From the NCBI RefSeq assembly GCF_019090095.1, contig NZ_JAGQFP010000002.1, positions 434,001-498,000 on the forward strand: a stretch of DNA of 64,000 nucleotides. The letters are read 5' to 3'. Every line of letters begins with the position of its first letter. Positions within the stretch are counted from its first letter, which is position 1. The position numbers were made by a program, and so were the translations under genes. This document shows, piece after piece, positions 38,914-46,669 of the stretch. Under the pieces are notes generated by a model. The model did not search any database. It was not told the DNA's origin and saw nothing but the letters and a program-made list of their open reading frames with translations. The stretch is from Stutzerimonas stutzeri. Lineage in GTDB: Bacteria; Pseudomonadota; Gammaproteobacteria; Pseudomonadales; Pseudomonadaceae.

Positions 38914-39495
38914 ATGCGCGCCGCATCGCTGTTTCTCCCCCTTGCCCTGCTGGCCCTCGCTGGCTGCAGCATCAAGCAGACCGTGACGCCGGCTGCGCTG
39001 TCGGCCGAGTTGACCCCAGAGATCTGTACGGTTCCGGCGATCGGCCTGCGCGCCGGGTTTGGCGTCGCCTACCAGCAAGCGCTGCGTGACAAGGGCTTCA
39101 GGACGCGGCAGCTGGCGCCAGGCAGCGACCCGGCACGCTGTCCGCTCAGCACGACCTATACCGGTACCTGGCGTTGGGATCTGTTGCTTTACATGAGTTA
39201 CGCCGACATCCGCGTCTACCAGAACGGGCGCCAGGTGGGCCGGGCCGAATATGACGCCCGTTGGGGTAGTGGTCGGCCGGACAAGTTCATCGATGCCGAA
39301 AGCAAGATCAAGGAGCTGACGCAGCAGCTGTTCCCGACCGGTGCCGCGGGTCTGGGCATCACCCCGCCGGCAGCGGCCGCCACCGCGCCGATGAACAAGG
39401 AGGCCTATCGTCAGGCGCAACTCCAGCGGCTCCTGGAAGAACAGCTTCCCTACGACGAATACCAGCGTCGCTACCGTGCCTTGATGGACGACTAG
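38914..39495 (+). CDS. Sbal_3080-like lipoprotein with SHOCT-like C-terminus
   Basis: A 193-residue lipoprotein with lipobox LLALAGC (Cys18). The central part (CTVPAIGLRAGFGVAYQQALRDKGF, then CPLSTTYTGTWRWDLLLYMSYADIRVYQNGRQVG and FIDAESKIKELTQQLF) resembles the Sbal_3080 lipoprotein family, a guess from remembered pattern. The last 40 residues (QAQLQRLLEEQLPYDEYQRRYRALM) look like a SHOCT module, often found at the ends of membrane-associated proteins. The stop codon TAG is also the first part of the MITE-like element that follows. Function unknown. Confidence 0.72.
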   Translation: MRAASLFLPLALLALAGCSIKQTVTPAALSAELTPEICTVPAIGLRAGFGVAYQQALRDKGFRTRQLAPGSDPARCPLSTTYTGTWRWDLLLYMSYADIRVYQNGRQVGRAEYDARWGSGRPDKFIDAESKIKELTQQLFPTGAAGLGITPPAAAATAPMNKEAYRQAQLQRLLEEQLPYDEYQRRYRALMDD

Positions 39496-39654
39496 GCTTT
39501 GTACGAAAAGTCCCTGCGCTCGGTGATGCTGCGTTGAAATCGCTCTGGTACGCCAGCCCGGTCAGAATGCTCATTTACACTGCGTAAACTGGGCTTCTTC
39601 GAGCGTTTTCGCCTTGCCTGACCTTCGCTCGACGACTTGCCGTACAGAGCCTAG
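39492..39654. mobile_element. MITE-like element with CTAG-bounded inverted ends
   Basis: Left end CTAGGCTTTGTACGAAAA (39492-39509) and right end whose reverse complement is CTAGGCTCTGTACGGCAA (39637-39654) match at 14 of 18 positions. The 163-base body has no coding capacity. Ends of this kind, with a CTAG target-like tetranucleotide, resemble IS5-group insertion sequences, so this is probably a nonautonomous derivative or the remnant of one. It directly abuts the lipoprotein gene, whose stop codon it supplies. Confidence 0.65.
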
Positions 39655-39823
39655 CAAGACTCGTCTCGCTCCGCCCTGGAGCGGCTCGCACCGCTTTGCT
39701 GACCTGGATCAGCCGGGACGGTAACGGTGATGACGACAATCTACCCAAAGCGAAGCCGCTGAACCTCGACGGTGCCGGCGCCTCGAACACTGGGTAAGTA
39801 CGTCATCAATCAGGAGTAGTCGT
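39655..39823 (+). other. Noncoding gap before the HPF-like gene
   Basis: No gene is supported here. It holds a short dyad (GCTCC...GGAGC near 39677-39692) and, at its end, the AGGAG ribosome site for the HPF-like gene. Confidence 0.4.
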
Positions 39824-40246
39824 ATGCATGTTCAAGTCAACAGCCATCACATCCCCGGCAGCGTGGAACTGCACGAATGGGTCGGTTCGACGGTAGAAGA
39901 GCGGCTGGAGCGCTTCGACGATTTCCTCACCCGCATCGAGGTCCATGTCAGCGACGAGAACGCGCAGAAAGCCGGCGCCGATGACAAGCGCTGCCAGATC
40001 GAGGCTCGTCCGAAGGGGCATCAGGCCGTATCGGTAACGCACAAGGCCGAATCGCTGCAGCTGGCTGTCGACGGCGCTGCCGAGAAGATGCGCCACGCGC
40101 TGGAGCATCTCATGGGCAAGCTGGACACCAAGGTCAAGTCCGGTGGCGAGCTGAATGACCCGCTGCGCGATGAACAGCCACAGGCGGTGAAGGACGCCAT
40201 GCTCGAAGAGGAATTTCTGGATAAGCAGGACGCCCTCGACCGGTGA
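39824..40246 (+). CDS. HPF/RaiA-family ribosome-associated protein
   Basis: A 140-residue protein with the beta-alpha-beta-beta-beta-alpha pattern of the S30AE/HPF family: MHVQVNSHHIPGSVELHEWV, ERLERFDDFLTRIEVHVSDEN, then an Asp/Lys region (KRCQIEARPKGHQAVSVTH) and a basic helix. The last 45 residues are acidic and rich in Leu, Glu and Lys. It is longer than the short HPF form (about 100) but lacks the dimerisation domain of long HPF. It may inactivate ribosomes in stress, like other family members. It has an AGGAG ribosome site at 39811-39815. Confidence 0.78.
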   Translation: MHVQVNSHHIPGSVELHEWVGSTVEERLERFDDFLTRIEVHVSDENAQKAGADDKRCQIEARPKGHQAVSVTHKAESLQLAVDGAAEKMRHALEHLMGKLDTKVKSGGELNDPLRDEQPQAVKDAMLEEEFLDKQDALDR

Positions 40247-40375
40247 TGGTCCGGCTCCGGTGTGCTGCCGGAGCCTTCCCCAGATCGCGGCGCTTTCATC
40301 GATCCTTCGCAACGCCCGGAACCCACCGCGGCGGGTGCTTTTCAAACCAGCATCTTTCCTCTCGGTGTGCCCTTC

Positions 40376-40939
40376 ATGCAGATCATCCTGGTGCGTCATG
40401 GGCGGCCTGATCACCGCGCCCGGTCATGGAGTACGCCGGCGGGCATGAAGCGTTGGGTCGAGCACTACAACGCCGCCAATGTCGTGGTCGCCGAACGTCC
40501 CGAGGCGCTGCGCCAGCTGGCCGGCGCGGCGGGTGCGGTGGTTTGCAGCCCGTTGATGCGCTGCGTGGAGTCGCGCACCGGGCTCGGCTGCGACTGTCGT
40601 GCCGAGCCGGATCCGCTGTTCGCCGAGGCACATCTGCCTTATCCGGACTGGCCGTTCCCGCTGATGCCCGCGCGCTTCTGGCGCATCACCTTTCGCACGG
40701 CCTGGTTCTTCGGTTTTGCTCGCCACACCGAGCCGGTGAGCGAGTCGAGACGACGGGCGCGTGCAGCCGCGGACAAACTCATCGAACTGGCGCAGACCCA
40801 TGAGTGCGTGCTGCTGATGGGTCACAAGATCATGAACGCCTTGATCGCCCGCGAGCTGCTGCGTCGCGGCTGGAGTGGGCCGGCGCTGCCGTTGCTGTCC
40901 GGCTACTGGCAGCCCAGCCGCTATCACAAGCCCACCTGA
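40376..40939 (+). CDS. Histidine phosphatase family protein
   Basis: A 187-residue branch-1 histidine phosphatase: IILVRHGRPD (catalytic RHG, His at residue 8), VVCSPLMRCVES with the second Arg, a Glu-containing loop, and LLMGHKIMNALIA with the second catalytic His. ATG 40376 is preferred because the RHG then lies at residues 7-9, as in the family; longer starts add an unrelated lead. Substrate unknown. It is followed by the DUF4432 gene, with which it may not be functionally connected. Confidence 0.8.
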   Translation: MQIILVRHGRPDHRARSWSTPAGMKRWVEHYNAANVVVAERPEALRQLAGAAGAVVCSPLMRCVESRTGLGCDCRAEPDPLFAEAHLPYPDWPFPLMPARFWRITFRTAWFFGFARHTEPVSESRRRARAAADKLIELAQTHECVLLMGHKIMNALIARELLRRGWSGPALPLLSGYWQPSRYHKPT

Positions 40940-41101
40940 CCTGCCGAGCGCTACGCCTGCGCCATGAATGCCGGCCTTCGAGGTCATCTGCTGCGCTTTT
41001 CCTAACGTCTCTACCGATCACCGTGGCAACGCTTCGGCTTGCAAGCTGAAACGTTTCAGCTAACGTGGTGGTGCATGCATAACAACAAAGGAAGAAATCG
41101 T

Positions 41102-42316
41102 ATGACCCGTTTGCAGCTTCTTTGCGGTCTGGCCTTGTGTGTGGCCAACCCGGCCATGGCCTGGGAGCAGGTGCTGATCGACCCCGACAAGCCTGCGCAG
41201 AACTGGCGCATCACCAGCGAAGCCCTCGGGATCAAGGCCGAGCAGCCATTTACCGTCAGCCTGCGCACGCTGCACGGAGGACGTCAGGAAGGCGTCAGCC
41301 TGATCGAGATCGACAATGGCGCGATGCAGATCACGGTGGTTCCGACACGGGGCATGAACGTGCTCGAGGCGGTGGCCGGAGACGTGCGCCTGGGCTGGGA
41401 TTCGCCGGTGGACGAGGTGGTCAACCCTGGCTTTATCGAGCTCAACGGCCGTGGTGGCCTGGGCTGGCTGGAAGGCTTCAATGAGCTGGTCACCCGTTGC
41501 GGCTACGAGTGGGTCGGCCATCCCGGCGAAGACAACGGCGAGCTGCTCACCCTGCACGGTCGCGCGGCGAATATCCCCGCGTCTCGCGTGGTGCTGCAGA
41601 TCGACGAAAAGCCGCCTTACGCCATCCGTCTGCGCGGCGAGCTGAAGGAAAAGGCCTTCAAGAAGGTCGACTTCGCGATCATGACCGAACTGAGTACCGA
41701 GCCCGGTCGCCGCGGATTCTCCCTGCACGACACCCTGACCAACCAGGGCGACTACGCCAAGGAATACCAGGCGCTGTATCACACCAACTTCGGCACGCCG
41801 TTGCTGGAGCAGGGTGCCCGCTTCGTCGCGCCGGTCAAGCAGGTCTCGCCGTTCAACGCCAAGGCCGGCAAGGAGCTCGGTGATTGGCAGACTTATCGTG
41901 GCCCGACCCCGGATTACGACGAAACCGTCTACAACGTCGTGCCCTATGCCGATGCCCAAGGCGAAACGCTGACGATGCTGCACAACCGCGACGCCGCACG
42001 AGGTGTCACCGTCGGCTTCAATACGCGTGAGCTGCCGGTGTTTTCGCTGTGGAAGAATACCGATACCGAAAAGCAGGGCTACGTCACCGGGCTGGAGCCG
42101 GGTACCAGCTACTCCTACAACCGCTCCTACCAGCGCCCGCTCGGGCTGGTGCCGACGATCGAAGCGGGTGAGCAGACGCATTTCCACGTGCGCTACGAGC
42201 TGCTGACCAATCGTGCGGCTGTCGAGGCGGCGCGCAAACGCATCGAGGCGATTCAGGCCGGCCGTGCGACCGAGGTCCGGCAGCAGCCGCTGGTCGATCT
42301 GAGCAAGAAGGACTAA
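41102..42316 (+). CDS. Exported DUF4432 (aldose 1-epimerase-like) protein
   Basis: A 404-residue protein with a signal peptide (MTRLQLLCGLALCVANPAMA). The mature part follows the DUF4432/galactose mutarotase-like pattern: ITVVPTRGMNVLEAV, LGWDSPVDEVVNPGFIEL, GWLEGFNELVTRCGYEWVG and the late FSLHDTLTNQGDYAKEYQALYHTNFGTP segment, with conserved His/Glu/Asp residues in the beta-sandwich. It would act on sugars in the periplasm, but no particular sugar is indicated. Strong AAGGAAG ribosome site; ATG 41102 is chosen for the signal peptide. Confidence 0.78.
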   Translation: MTRLQLLCGLALCVANPAMAWEQVLIDPDKPAQNWRITSEALGIKAEQPFTVSLRTLHGGRQEGVSLIEIDNGAMQITVVPTRGMNVLEAVAGDVRLGWDSPVDEVVNPGFIELNGRGGLGWLEGFNELVTRCGYEWVGHPGEDNGELLTLHGRAANIPASRVVLQIDEKPPYAIRLRGELKEKAFKKVDFAIMTELSTEPGRRGFSLHDTLTNQGDYAKEYQALYHTNFGTPLLEQGARFVAPVKQVSPFNAKAGKELGDWQTYRGPTPDYDETVYNVVPYADAQGETLTMLHNRDAARGVTVGFNTRELPVFSLWKNTDTEKQGYVTGLEPGTSYSYNRSYQRPLGLVPTIEAGEQTHFHVRYELLTNRAAVEAARKRIEAIQAGRATEVRQQPLVDLSKKD

Positions 42317-42505
42317 TACACACGAAAGAAAAGGCTTTAGCCGCGCCGAGGCTGCTATCCGTCGCGCGCCATCGTGCGTTGCCGCGAAGCCCCCCATGGG
42401 CGAAGCGCCGAATGGCTGAAAGCGCTCTACAGCGAGGGTTGCAGGCCGTGCCCCGGCGGGGCGGGCAGGCCTGCAGGGTGCCTGACGTGAAAGGATGCAG
42501 TGCGC

Positions 42506-42523
42506 TATAGCCAATGGCTTACA
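42506..42523 (+). promoter_or_regulatory. GacA-type upstream activating sequence, copy 1
   Basis: TATAGC, six bases, CTTACA. The right half matches the known GacA consensus TGTAAG-N6-CTTACA exactly; the left half differs. It lies about 63 bases upstream of the predicted RNA start, the distance known for rsm genes, and the same sequence occurs before copy 2 at 44193-44210. Confidence 0.6.
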
Positions 42524-42576
42524 ACAAGTCGCGCTGAATGCCGCTTCAAACGGACGGCCGCGATACTTAATCTACA

Positions 42577-42685
42577 CCCACTCTGAAGCGCAGGACGCGC
42601 TCAGGATCAGGATGATCGACCATCGCCAGGACGGCACTCGAAAGGATTCGGTACGGTCAGAAAAAACCCGCTTCGGCGGGTTTTT
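42577..42685 (+). ncRNA. Rsm-type (RsmX-like) regulatory RNA, copy 1
   Basis: A noncoding unit of about 108 bases. It has five GGA motifs (42593, 42604, 42610, 42639, 42654), the first in the loop of a GCG/CGC hairpin and the fourth in a GCC/GGC hairpin, the arrangement by which RsmX/Y/Z RNAs capture RsmA/CsrA proteins. It ends in a perfect terminator (ACCCGC TTCG GCGGGT plus T run, 42661-42685). A GacA-type site lies at about -63. The start is estimated from the AT-rich -10-like TACTTAAT at 42564-42571. A near-identical copy is 1.7 kb downstream. The RsmX label is by resemblance; exact class is open. Confidence 0.72.
42661..42685 (+). terminator. Rho-independent terminator of Rsm copy 1
   Basis: Stem AACCCGC/GCGGGTT with TTCG loop followed by TTTTT. 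Same sequence as in copy 2. Confidence 0.85.
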
Positions 42686-43205
42686 GCTTTTCTGGCTCTT
42701 TTGTTCGTCTGCTCATTTGTTTATTCGTATGGGCCAACCGGCGACGCAGCACCGCTATCGGAAACGGGAGCGGAATCGTTGCGTAAAGGAGCGAGCCGCA
42801 TGGAGGCGGCGAGAGACTCGAAGGGCCAAATGGCGTTGGAAAGCCGGTTCCTGAAACGGTGAAGACTAAACGAACCCGGGCGCAGCCGGGGTAGGTAAGG
42901 GCGAAGCGTTTTTGCTTGCTTTCGGGCCGGCAAATCCGCGCTGTTGATAGGTGCCTGGCCCAGCAGGGCGAGACCAAAGCTTCAGCCAACCCCCTCAAAA
43001 GGGGCGAAACGGCTCAGACCCAAAGCCCAAAAAAAGCGGGCCATCGCTCGAATGGCCAGCAGCGCAGGGCAGACGTGTCCTATTTAGACGATCTGCCGCA
43101 TTTTACGGACGTTGTGCAGCCGAAACGTAATCTCTCCTCGGCAATATGGCTTCACCGGCAAGCACAGCGCTTACCGCCCCAGCCATCGATTACGAGGAAC
43201 AGATC
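42686..43205. other. Noncoding region between Rsm copy 1 and the hydrolase gene
   Basis: 520 bases with no supported gene. Open frames exist on the minus strand, but they read through the sRNA terminator (ending KPAEAGFF) and lack ribosome sites. Composition is less GC-rich in places (TTTGTTCGTCTGCTCATTTG near 42699). A GAGGAA ribosome site at 43192-43197 serves the hydrolase. The origin of this segment is unclear; it may be a decayed insertion. Confidence 0.4.
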
Positions 43206-44093
43206 ATGAGCACAGCGACCTACGCATCGACATCCAGCCAAGCAGCAGCCAACGCACCGGCCGGCAGCTACATCACCACCCGCGATGGCGTCAGCCTCTA
43301 CTACAAGGACTGGGGACCGCGTGACGGTCAGGTGGTCACCTTCAGCCATGGCTGGCCGCTGAATTCGGACAGTTGGGAATCGCAGATGATGTTCCTCGCC
43401 TCGCAGGGCTATCGGGTCGTTGCGCATGACCGCCGCGGCCATGGCCGCTCCAGCCAGCCCTGGGACGGCAACGACATGGACCACTACGCCGACGACCTGG
43501 CCGCGGTGCTCGACGCGCTGGATCTCAAGGAGGCCACCCTGGTTGGCTTCTCCACCGGTGGCGGCGAGGTAGCGCGCTACATTGGTCGCCATGGTACGGG
43601 CCGCGTGAAGAAGGCTGTGCTGGTCGCGGCGGTCCCGCCGCTGATGCTCAAGACCGAGAGCAACCCCGACGGCGTTCCGCTGGAGGTGTTCGACGGGCTG
43701 CGTCAGGCTTCGTTGGCCAACCGCTCGCAGCTGTACCTGGATATCGCCTCGGGACCGTTCTTCGGCTACAACCGACCCGGTGCGACGCCGTCGCAGGGCC
43801 TGATCCAGTCGTTCTGGGTGCAGGGCATGCAAGCCGGCCACAAGAATACCTACGATTCGATTGCGGCGTTCTCGGCGACTGATTTCCGCGAGGACCTGCA
43901 AAAGTTCGATGTCCCGACGCTGGTCATTCACGGTGACGACGATCAGATCGTGCCGATCGACACCGCGGCGCGGGCGTCGGCCGCCATCGTCCGGAACGCC
44001 GAGCTCGTCGTGTACCCGGGCGCGCCGCATGGCCTGGCGGATACCCACAAGGACCGTTTGAACCAGGACCTGCTGGCCTTCCTGCAAGGATAA
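43206..44093 (+). CDS. Alpha/beta hydrolase, non-heme chloroperoxidase-like
   Basis: A 295-residue hydrolase that closely resembles cofactor-free chloroperoxidases/esterases: [34 protein letters not shown] (oxyanion hole), nucleophile Ser in [17 protein letters not shown] near residue 118, the acid in [11 protein letters not shown], and catalytic His in [12 protein letters not shown]. The first 20 residues before [12 protein letters not shown] are low-complexity (Thr/Ser/Ala) without a clear signal. ATG 43206 follows GAGGAA; an upstream ATG at 43146 is not needed. It sits between two Rsm-type RNAs and may itself be under Rsm control (inference). Confidence 0.85.
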   Translation: MSTATYASTSSQAAANAPAGSYITTRDGVSLYYKDWGPRDGQVVTFSHGWPLNSDSWESQMMFLASQGYRVVAHDRRGHGRSSQPWDGNDMDHYADDLAAVLDALDLKEATLVGFSTGGGEVARYIGRHGTGRVKKAVLVAAVPPLMLKTESNPDGVPLEVFDGLRQASLANRSQLYLDIASGPFFGYNRPGATPSQGLIQSFWVQGMQAGHKNTYDSIAAFSATDFREDLQKFDVPTLVIHGDDDQIVPIDTAARASAAIVRNAELVVYPGAPHGLADTHKDRLNQDLLAFLQG

Positions 44094-44129
44094 TCGCAGC
44101 CCGCCGATTGGTCCCATCCAAGGACCGAT

Positions 44130-44150
44130 CGGCCGTCCGGCGGCCGTTTC
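44130..44150 (+). terminator. Hairpin after the hydrolase gene
   Basis: Stem CGGCCG/CGGCCG with loop TCCGG, then TTTC, 36 bases past the hydrolase stop; weak T tract. Confidence 0.45.
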
Positions 44151-44192
44151 AGGCATCGCGCGGGGACAGCGCAACGGCCAAATGGTTGCGGG

Positions 44193-44210
44193 TATAGCGA
44201 AAGGCTTACA
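44193..44210 (+). promoter_or_regulatory. GacA-type upstream activating sequence, copy 2
   Basis: TATAGC-N6-CTTACA, identical in both halves to the site at 42506-42523 although the six spacer bases differ. It lies about 64 bases before the predicted start of Rsm copy 2. Preservation of the half sites while the flanks diverge points to function. Confidence 0.6.
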
Positions 44211-44264
44211 CGGATCGCAGCGATCGGCTATTTAGCCAAGGCCCGCAGATGCCTATTCTATGCC

Positions 44265-44374
44265 CATCTCTGAAGCGCAGGACGCGCTCAGGATCAAGGA
44301 GGATCGACCATCGCCAGGACGGCAGCCGGAAGGATTCGGAATGGTCAGGAAAAACCCGCTTCGGCGGGTTTTTT
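44265..44374 (+). ncRNA. Rsm-type (RsmX-like) regulatory RNA, copy 2
   Basis: A paralogue of the RNA at 42577. It shares the first hairpin CTGAAGCGCAGGACGCGC, the AGGATCGACCATCGCC block and the terminator, but has nine GGA motifs (44280, 44291, 44298, 44301, 44317, 44328, 44332, 44338, 44348) against five in copy 1, so it may sequester more RsmA. A -10-like TATTCT at 44254-44259 places the start near 44265. It points toward the LysR gene, which is transcribed from the opposite strand. Confidence 0.72.
44351..44374 (+). terminator. Rho-independent terminator of Rsm copy 2
   Basis: Stem AACCCGC/GCGGGTT with TTCG loop and TTTTTT, same as copy 1. Confidence 0.85.
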
Positions 44375-44414
44375 GTTGCCTGCCGGAAAGTCGCGAAGAG
44401 GCCCAGGTACCGTG

Positions 44415-45326
44415 TCAGCGGACCATGCCGCTATCCGTGATCGCCGCGATCTGCTCGATCAGCCACTGCAGCGCCGCGTCCCGCTCTCGTTGGGCCACGC
44501 TGACGATGTCGAGCTGAAAGGCGCCGAGATCGAACGGCAAGTCGAAGAGCTGCAGCGGCAGCAGTTGGGCGAAATAACGCGCCAGCTGCGTCGGCAGCAC
44601 AGCGGCCAGGTCACTGCGCGCGACGATATGAGCGGCTTGCAGGTAGTTCGGCGTGGTGTAGACGACGTCGCGGCTGAGCCCTTGCTCCTCCAGCCACTGA
44701 TCGACCATGCCACGCGTCTGGCCGCCATGGACCCAGAGGTGCCGCAACCGCAGGAAGCCATCGAGATCCAGGGTGCCGCCAACCAGTGGGTGTCCGTTGC
44801 GCACCGCGACCTGCAGCGTCTCGCTGGCCCAGCGGCGCGTATGAAAACGCGTCGGCACCTCGACGAAACGCCCCAGCACCAGGTCCAGCTTGCCATCATC
44901 CAGGGCCGCTGCCGGCAGGCTCGGGGTCAGGTGCTCGATCGCCAGCTGAATCCCCGGCGCCACGCGCGCCAGATGTGCCATCAATGCCGGCATGCAGATC
45001 AGCTCGACGTAATCGGTCACGGCAATGACGAAGCGCTGGCGGCTGGTGGCGGGGTCGAAGTAATCGCCGGCGTTCAGCGTGTGTTCGATCTGCTGCAGCG
45101 CATCGCGAATCGGCACTTCCAGGCTCAGCGCGCGTGGCGTCGGCTGCATGGCGCGCCCGACCCGTACCAGCAGAGGATCATCGAGCAGTTCGCGCAGGCG
45201 GCTCAGCGCATTGCTCACCGCCGGTTGGCTGAGCGAAAGCCGCTCGGCGGCGCGCGAGACGTTGCGTTCACGCAGCAGGGCGTCCAGTACGCGGAGCAGG
45301 TTGAGGTCGAAGTTGTAGATATTCAT
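44415..45326 (-). CDS. LysR-family transcriptional regulator
   Basis: A 303-residue LysR regulator. The winged helix-turn-helix is clear (LLRVLDALLRERNVSRAAERLSLSQPAVSNALSRLRELLDDPLLVR, residues 10-55), followed by a two-lobed effector domain. ATG 45326 (MNIYNFDLNLL) is the usual start; the longer frame from 45362 would add an odd lead. It is divergent from the 3-hydroxyacyl-CoA dehydrogenase gene, which suggests control of the fatty-acid or alcohol oxidation genes; the coinducer is unknown. The 102-base gap between the two is AT-rich and suits LysR sites. Confidence 0.88.
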   Translation of the reverse strand: MNIYNFDLNLLRVLDALLRERNVSRAAERLSLSQPAVSNALSRLRELLDDPLLVRVGRAMQPTPRALSLEVPIRDALQQIEHTLNAGDYFDPATSRQRFVIAVTDYVELICMPALMAHLARVAPGIQLAIEHLTPSLPAAALDDGKLDLVLGRFVEVPTRFHTRRWASETLQVAVRNGHPLVGGTLDLDGFLRLRHLWVHGGQTRGMVDQWLEEQGLSRDVVYTTPNYLQAAHIVARSDLAAVLPTQLARYFAQLLPLQLFDLPFDLGAFQLDIVSVAQRERDAALQWLIEQIAAITDSGMVR

Positions 45327-45428
45327 TCGGTGAATCTGAAACATCACAAGACTAAATTTCAAAAATAGTAGCGTCTTCGTCTATGGTTGGTCTCCAGTTT
45401 TTTCCGCCTTGCGACGAGGACAGCTGCA

Positions 45429-46667
45429 ATGAGCCAAACCCGCTTCGATATCCAGACCGCTGCCGTGATCGGCGCGGGCACCATGGGCCGCGGTATCGTC
45501 ATGAGCCTGGCCAATGCCGGTGTGCAGGTGCTGTGGCTGGACAACAATCCCGAGATGCTCGAGCAAGCGTTGGGCGTGGTCGCCGACACCTACGCCCATA
45601 ACGTCCGTCAGGGCCGCATCGACGACGCCCAGGCTCAGGCGCGTCGCGCCTGCATCAACAAGGCGGCCGACTATCAGGCGCTGGCGGATGTGGATCTGGT
45701 GATCGAGGCGGTCTACGAAAACCTTGAGCTGAAGCAGACCATCTTCCGCGAGCTGGACGGCATCGTGAAGCCGACCGGCATCCTGGCCAGCAACACCTCG
45801 GCGCTGGATATCGACGCCATTGCCGCTGTCACCAAGCGCCCGGAACAGGTAGTGGGGCTGCACTTCTTCAGCCCGGCACACATCATGAAGCTGCTGGAAA
45901 TCGTCCGCGGCGCGAACACCTCCAAAGCCGTGCTCGACGCCTCCACCGAGCTGGGCAAGCGCATGGGCAAGGTCAGCGTGATCGCCGGCAACTGCCAGGG
46001 CTTCATTGGCAACCGTATGCTCGCCACTTATGTGCGTGAGGCACGGATGATGCTGCTCGAAGGCGCCTATCCGCATCAGGTGGACGCCGCCCTGCAGGGC
46101 TTCGGTTTCGCCATGGGGCCGTTCCGCATGTACGACGTGGTCGGCATCGATCTGGAATGGCGCGCCCGCGAGCTGGCCGGCAAAGGTCAAGACGAGCCCG
46201 AGGTGCAGATCGACAACCGCCTCTGCGAGCTGGGCCGCTTCGGCCAGAAATCGCGTATGGGCTACTACCGCTACGCCGAGGGCAGCCGCCAGGCCGAACA
46301 CGACCCGGAAGTGGACGCGCTGGTGCAACGCGAGTCCGAGCGCCTGGGCTTCCAGCGTCGTGACATCGGCACGGAAGAAATCCTCGAGCGCTGCCTGCTG
46401 GCGCTGGTCAACGAAGGCGCGAAGATTCTGCAGGAAGGCATGGCCGAGTCGAGCACCGACATCGACACCGTATACCTCAATGGCTATGGCTTCCCGGCCG
46501 AAGTCGGTGGCCCGATGACCTGGGCCGATCGGCAGGGGCTGCCCGCTATCCGCGATCGCCTCAACGCACTGGCCGAGCGCCACGGCGAGCACTGGCAGCC
46601 GGCCGGACTGATCGACAGCCTGGCCACCCTTGGCGGCGGCTTTGCCGACTACAAGAAGGAGGCTTGA
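45429..46667 (+). CDS. 3-hydroxyacyl-CoA dehydrogenase
   Basis: A 412-residue enzyme with the Rossmann motif GAGTMGRGIV near residue 13, an NAD-binding Asp (LWLDNN), the catalytic His region VVGLHFFSPAHIMKLLEI near 140 and C-terminal 3HCDH domain blocks, where CQGFIGNRMLATYVREARMML is typical. It oxidises 3-hydroxyacyl-CoA with NAD+ in beta-oxidation or a related pathway. ATG 45429 matches the family and lies near the LysR promoter gap. The acyl-CoA dehydrogenase gene begins 2 bases after its stop. Confidence 0.9.
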   Translation: MSQTRFDIQTAAVIGAGTMGRGIVMSLANAGVQVLWLDNNPEMLEQALGVVADTYAHNVRQGRIDDAQAQARRACINKAADYQALADVDLVIEAVYENLELKQTIFRELDGIVKPTGILASNTSALDIDAIAAVTKRPEQVVGLHFFSPAHIMKLLEIVRGANTSKAVLDASTELGKRMGKVSVIAGNCQGFIGNRMLATYVREARMMLLEGAYPHQVDAALQGFGFAMGPFRMYDVVGIDLEWRARELAGKGQDEPEVQIDNRLCELGRFGQKSRMGYYRYAEGSRQAEHDPEVDALVQRESERLGFQRRDIGTEEILERCLLALVNEGAKILQEGMAESSTDIDTVYLNGYGFPAEVGGPMTWADRQGLPAIRDRLNALAERHGEHWQPAGLIDSLATLGGGFADYKKEA

Positions 46668-46669
46668 GC

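Noticed and set aside
42657..42998. Open frame of 113 codons on the minus strand beside Rsm copy 1
   Set aside because: It reads through the terminator hairpin (ending in the KPAEAGFF pattern that such terminators encode), lacks a ribosome site and has low-complexity Pro/Arg/Ser composition.
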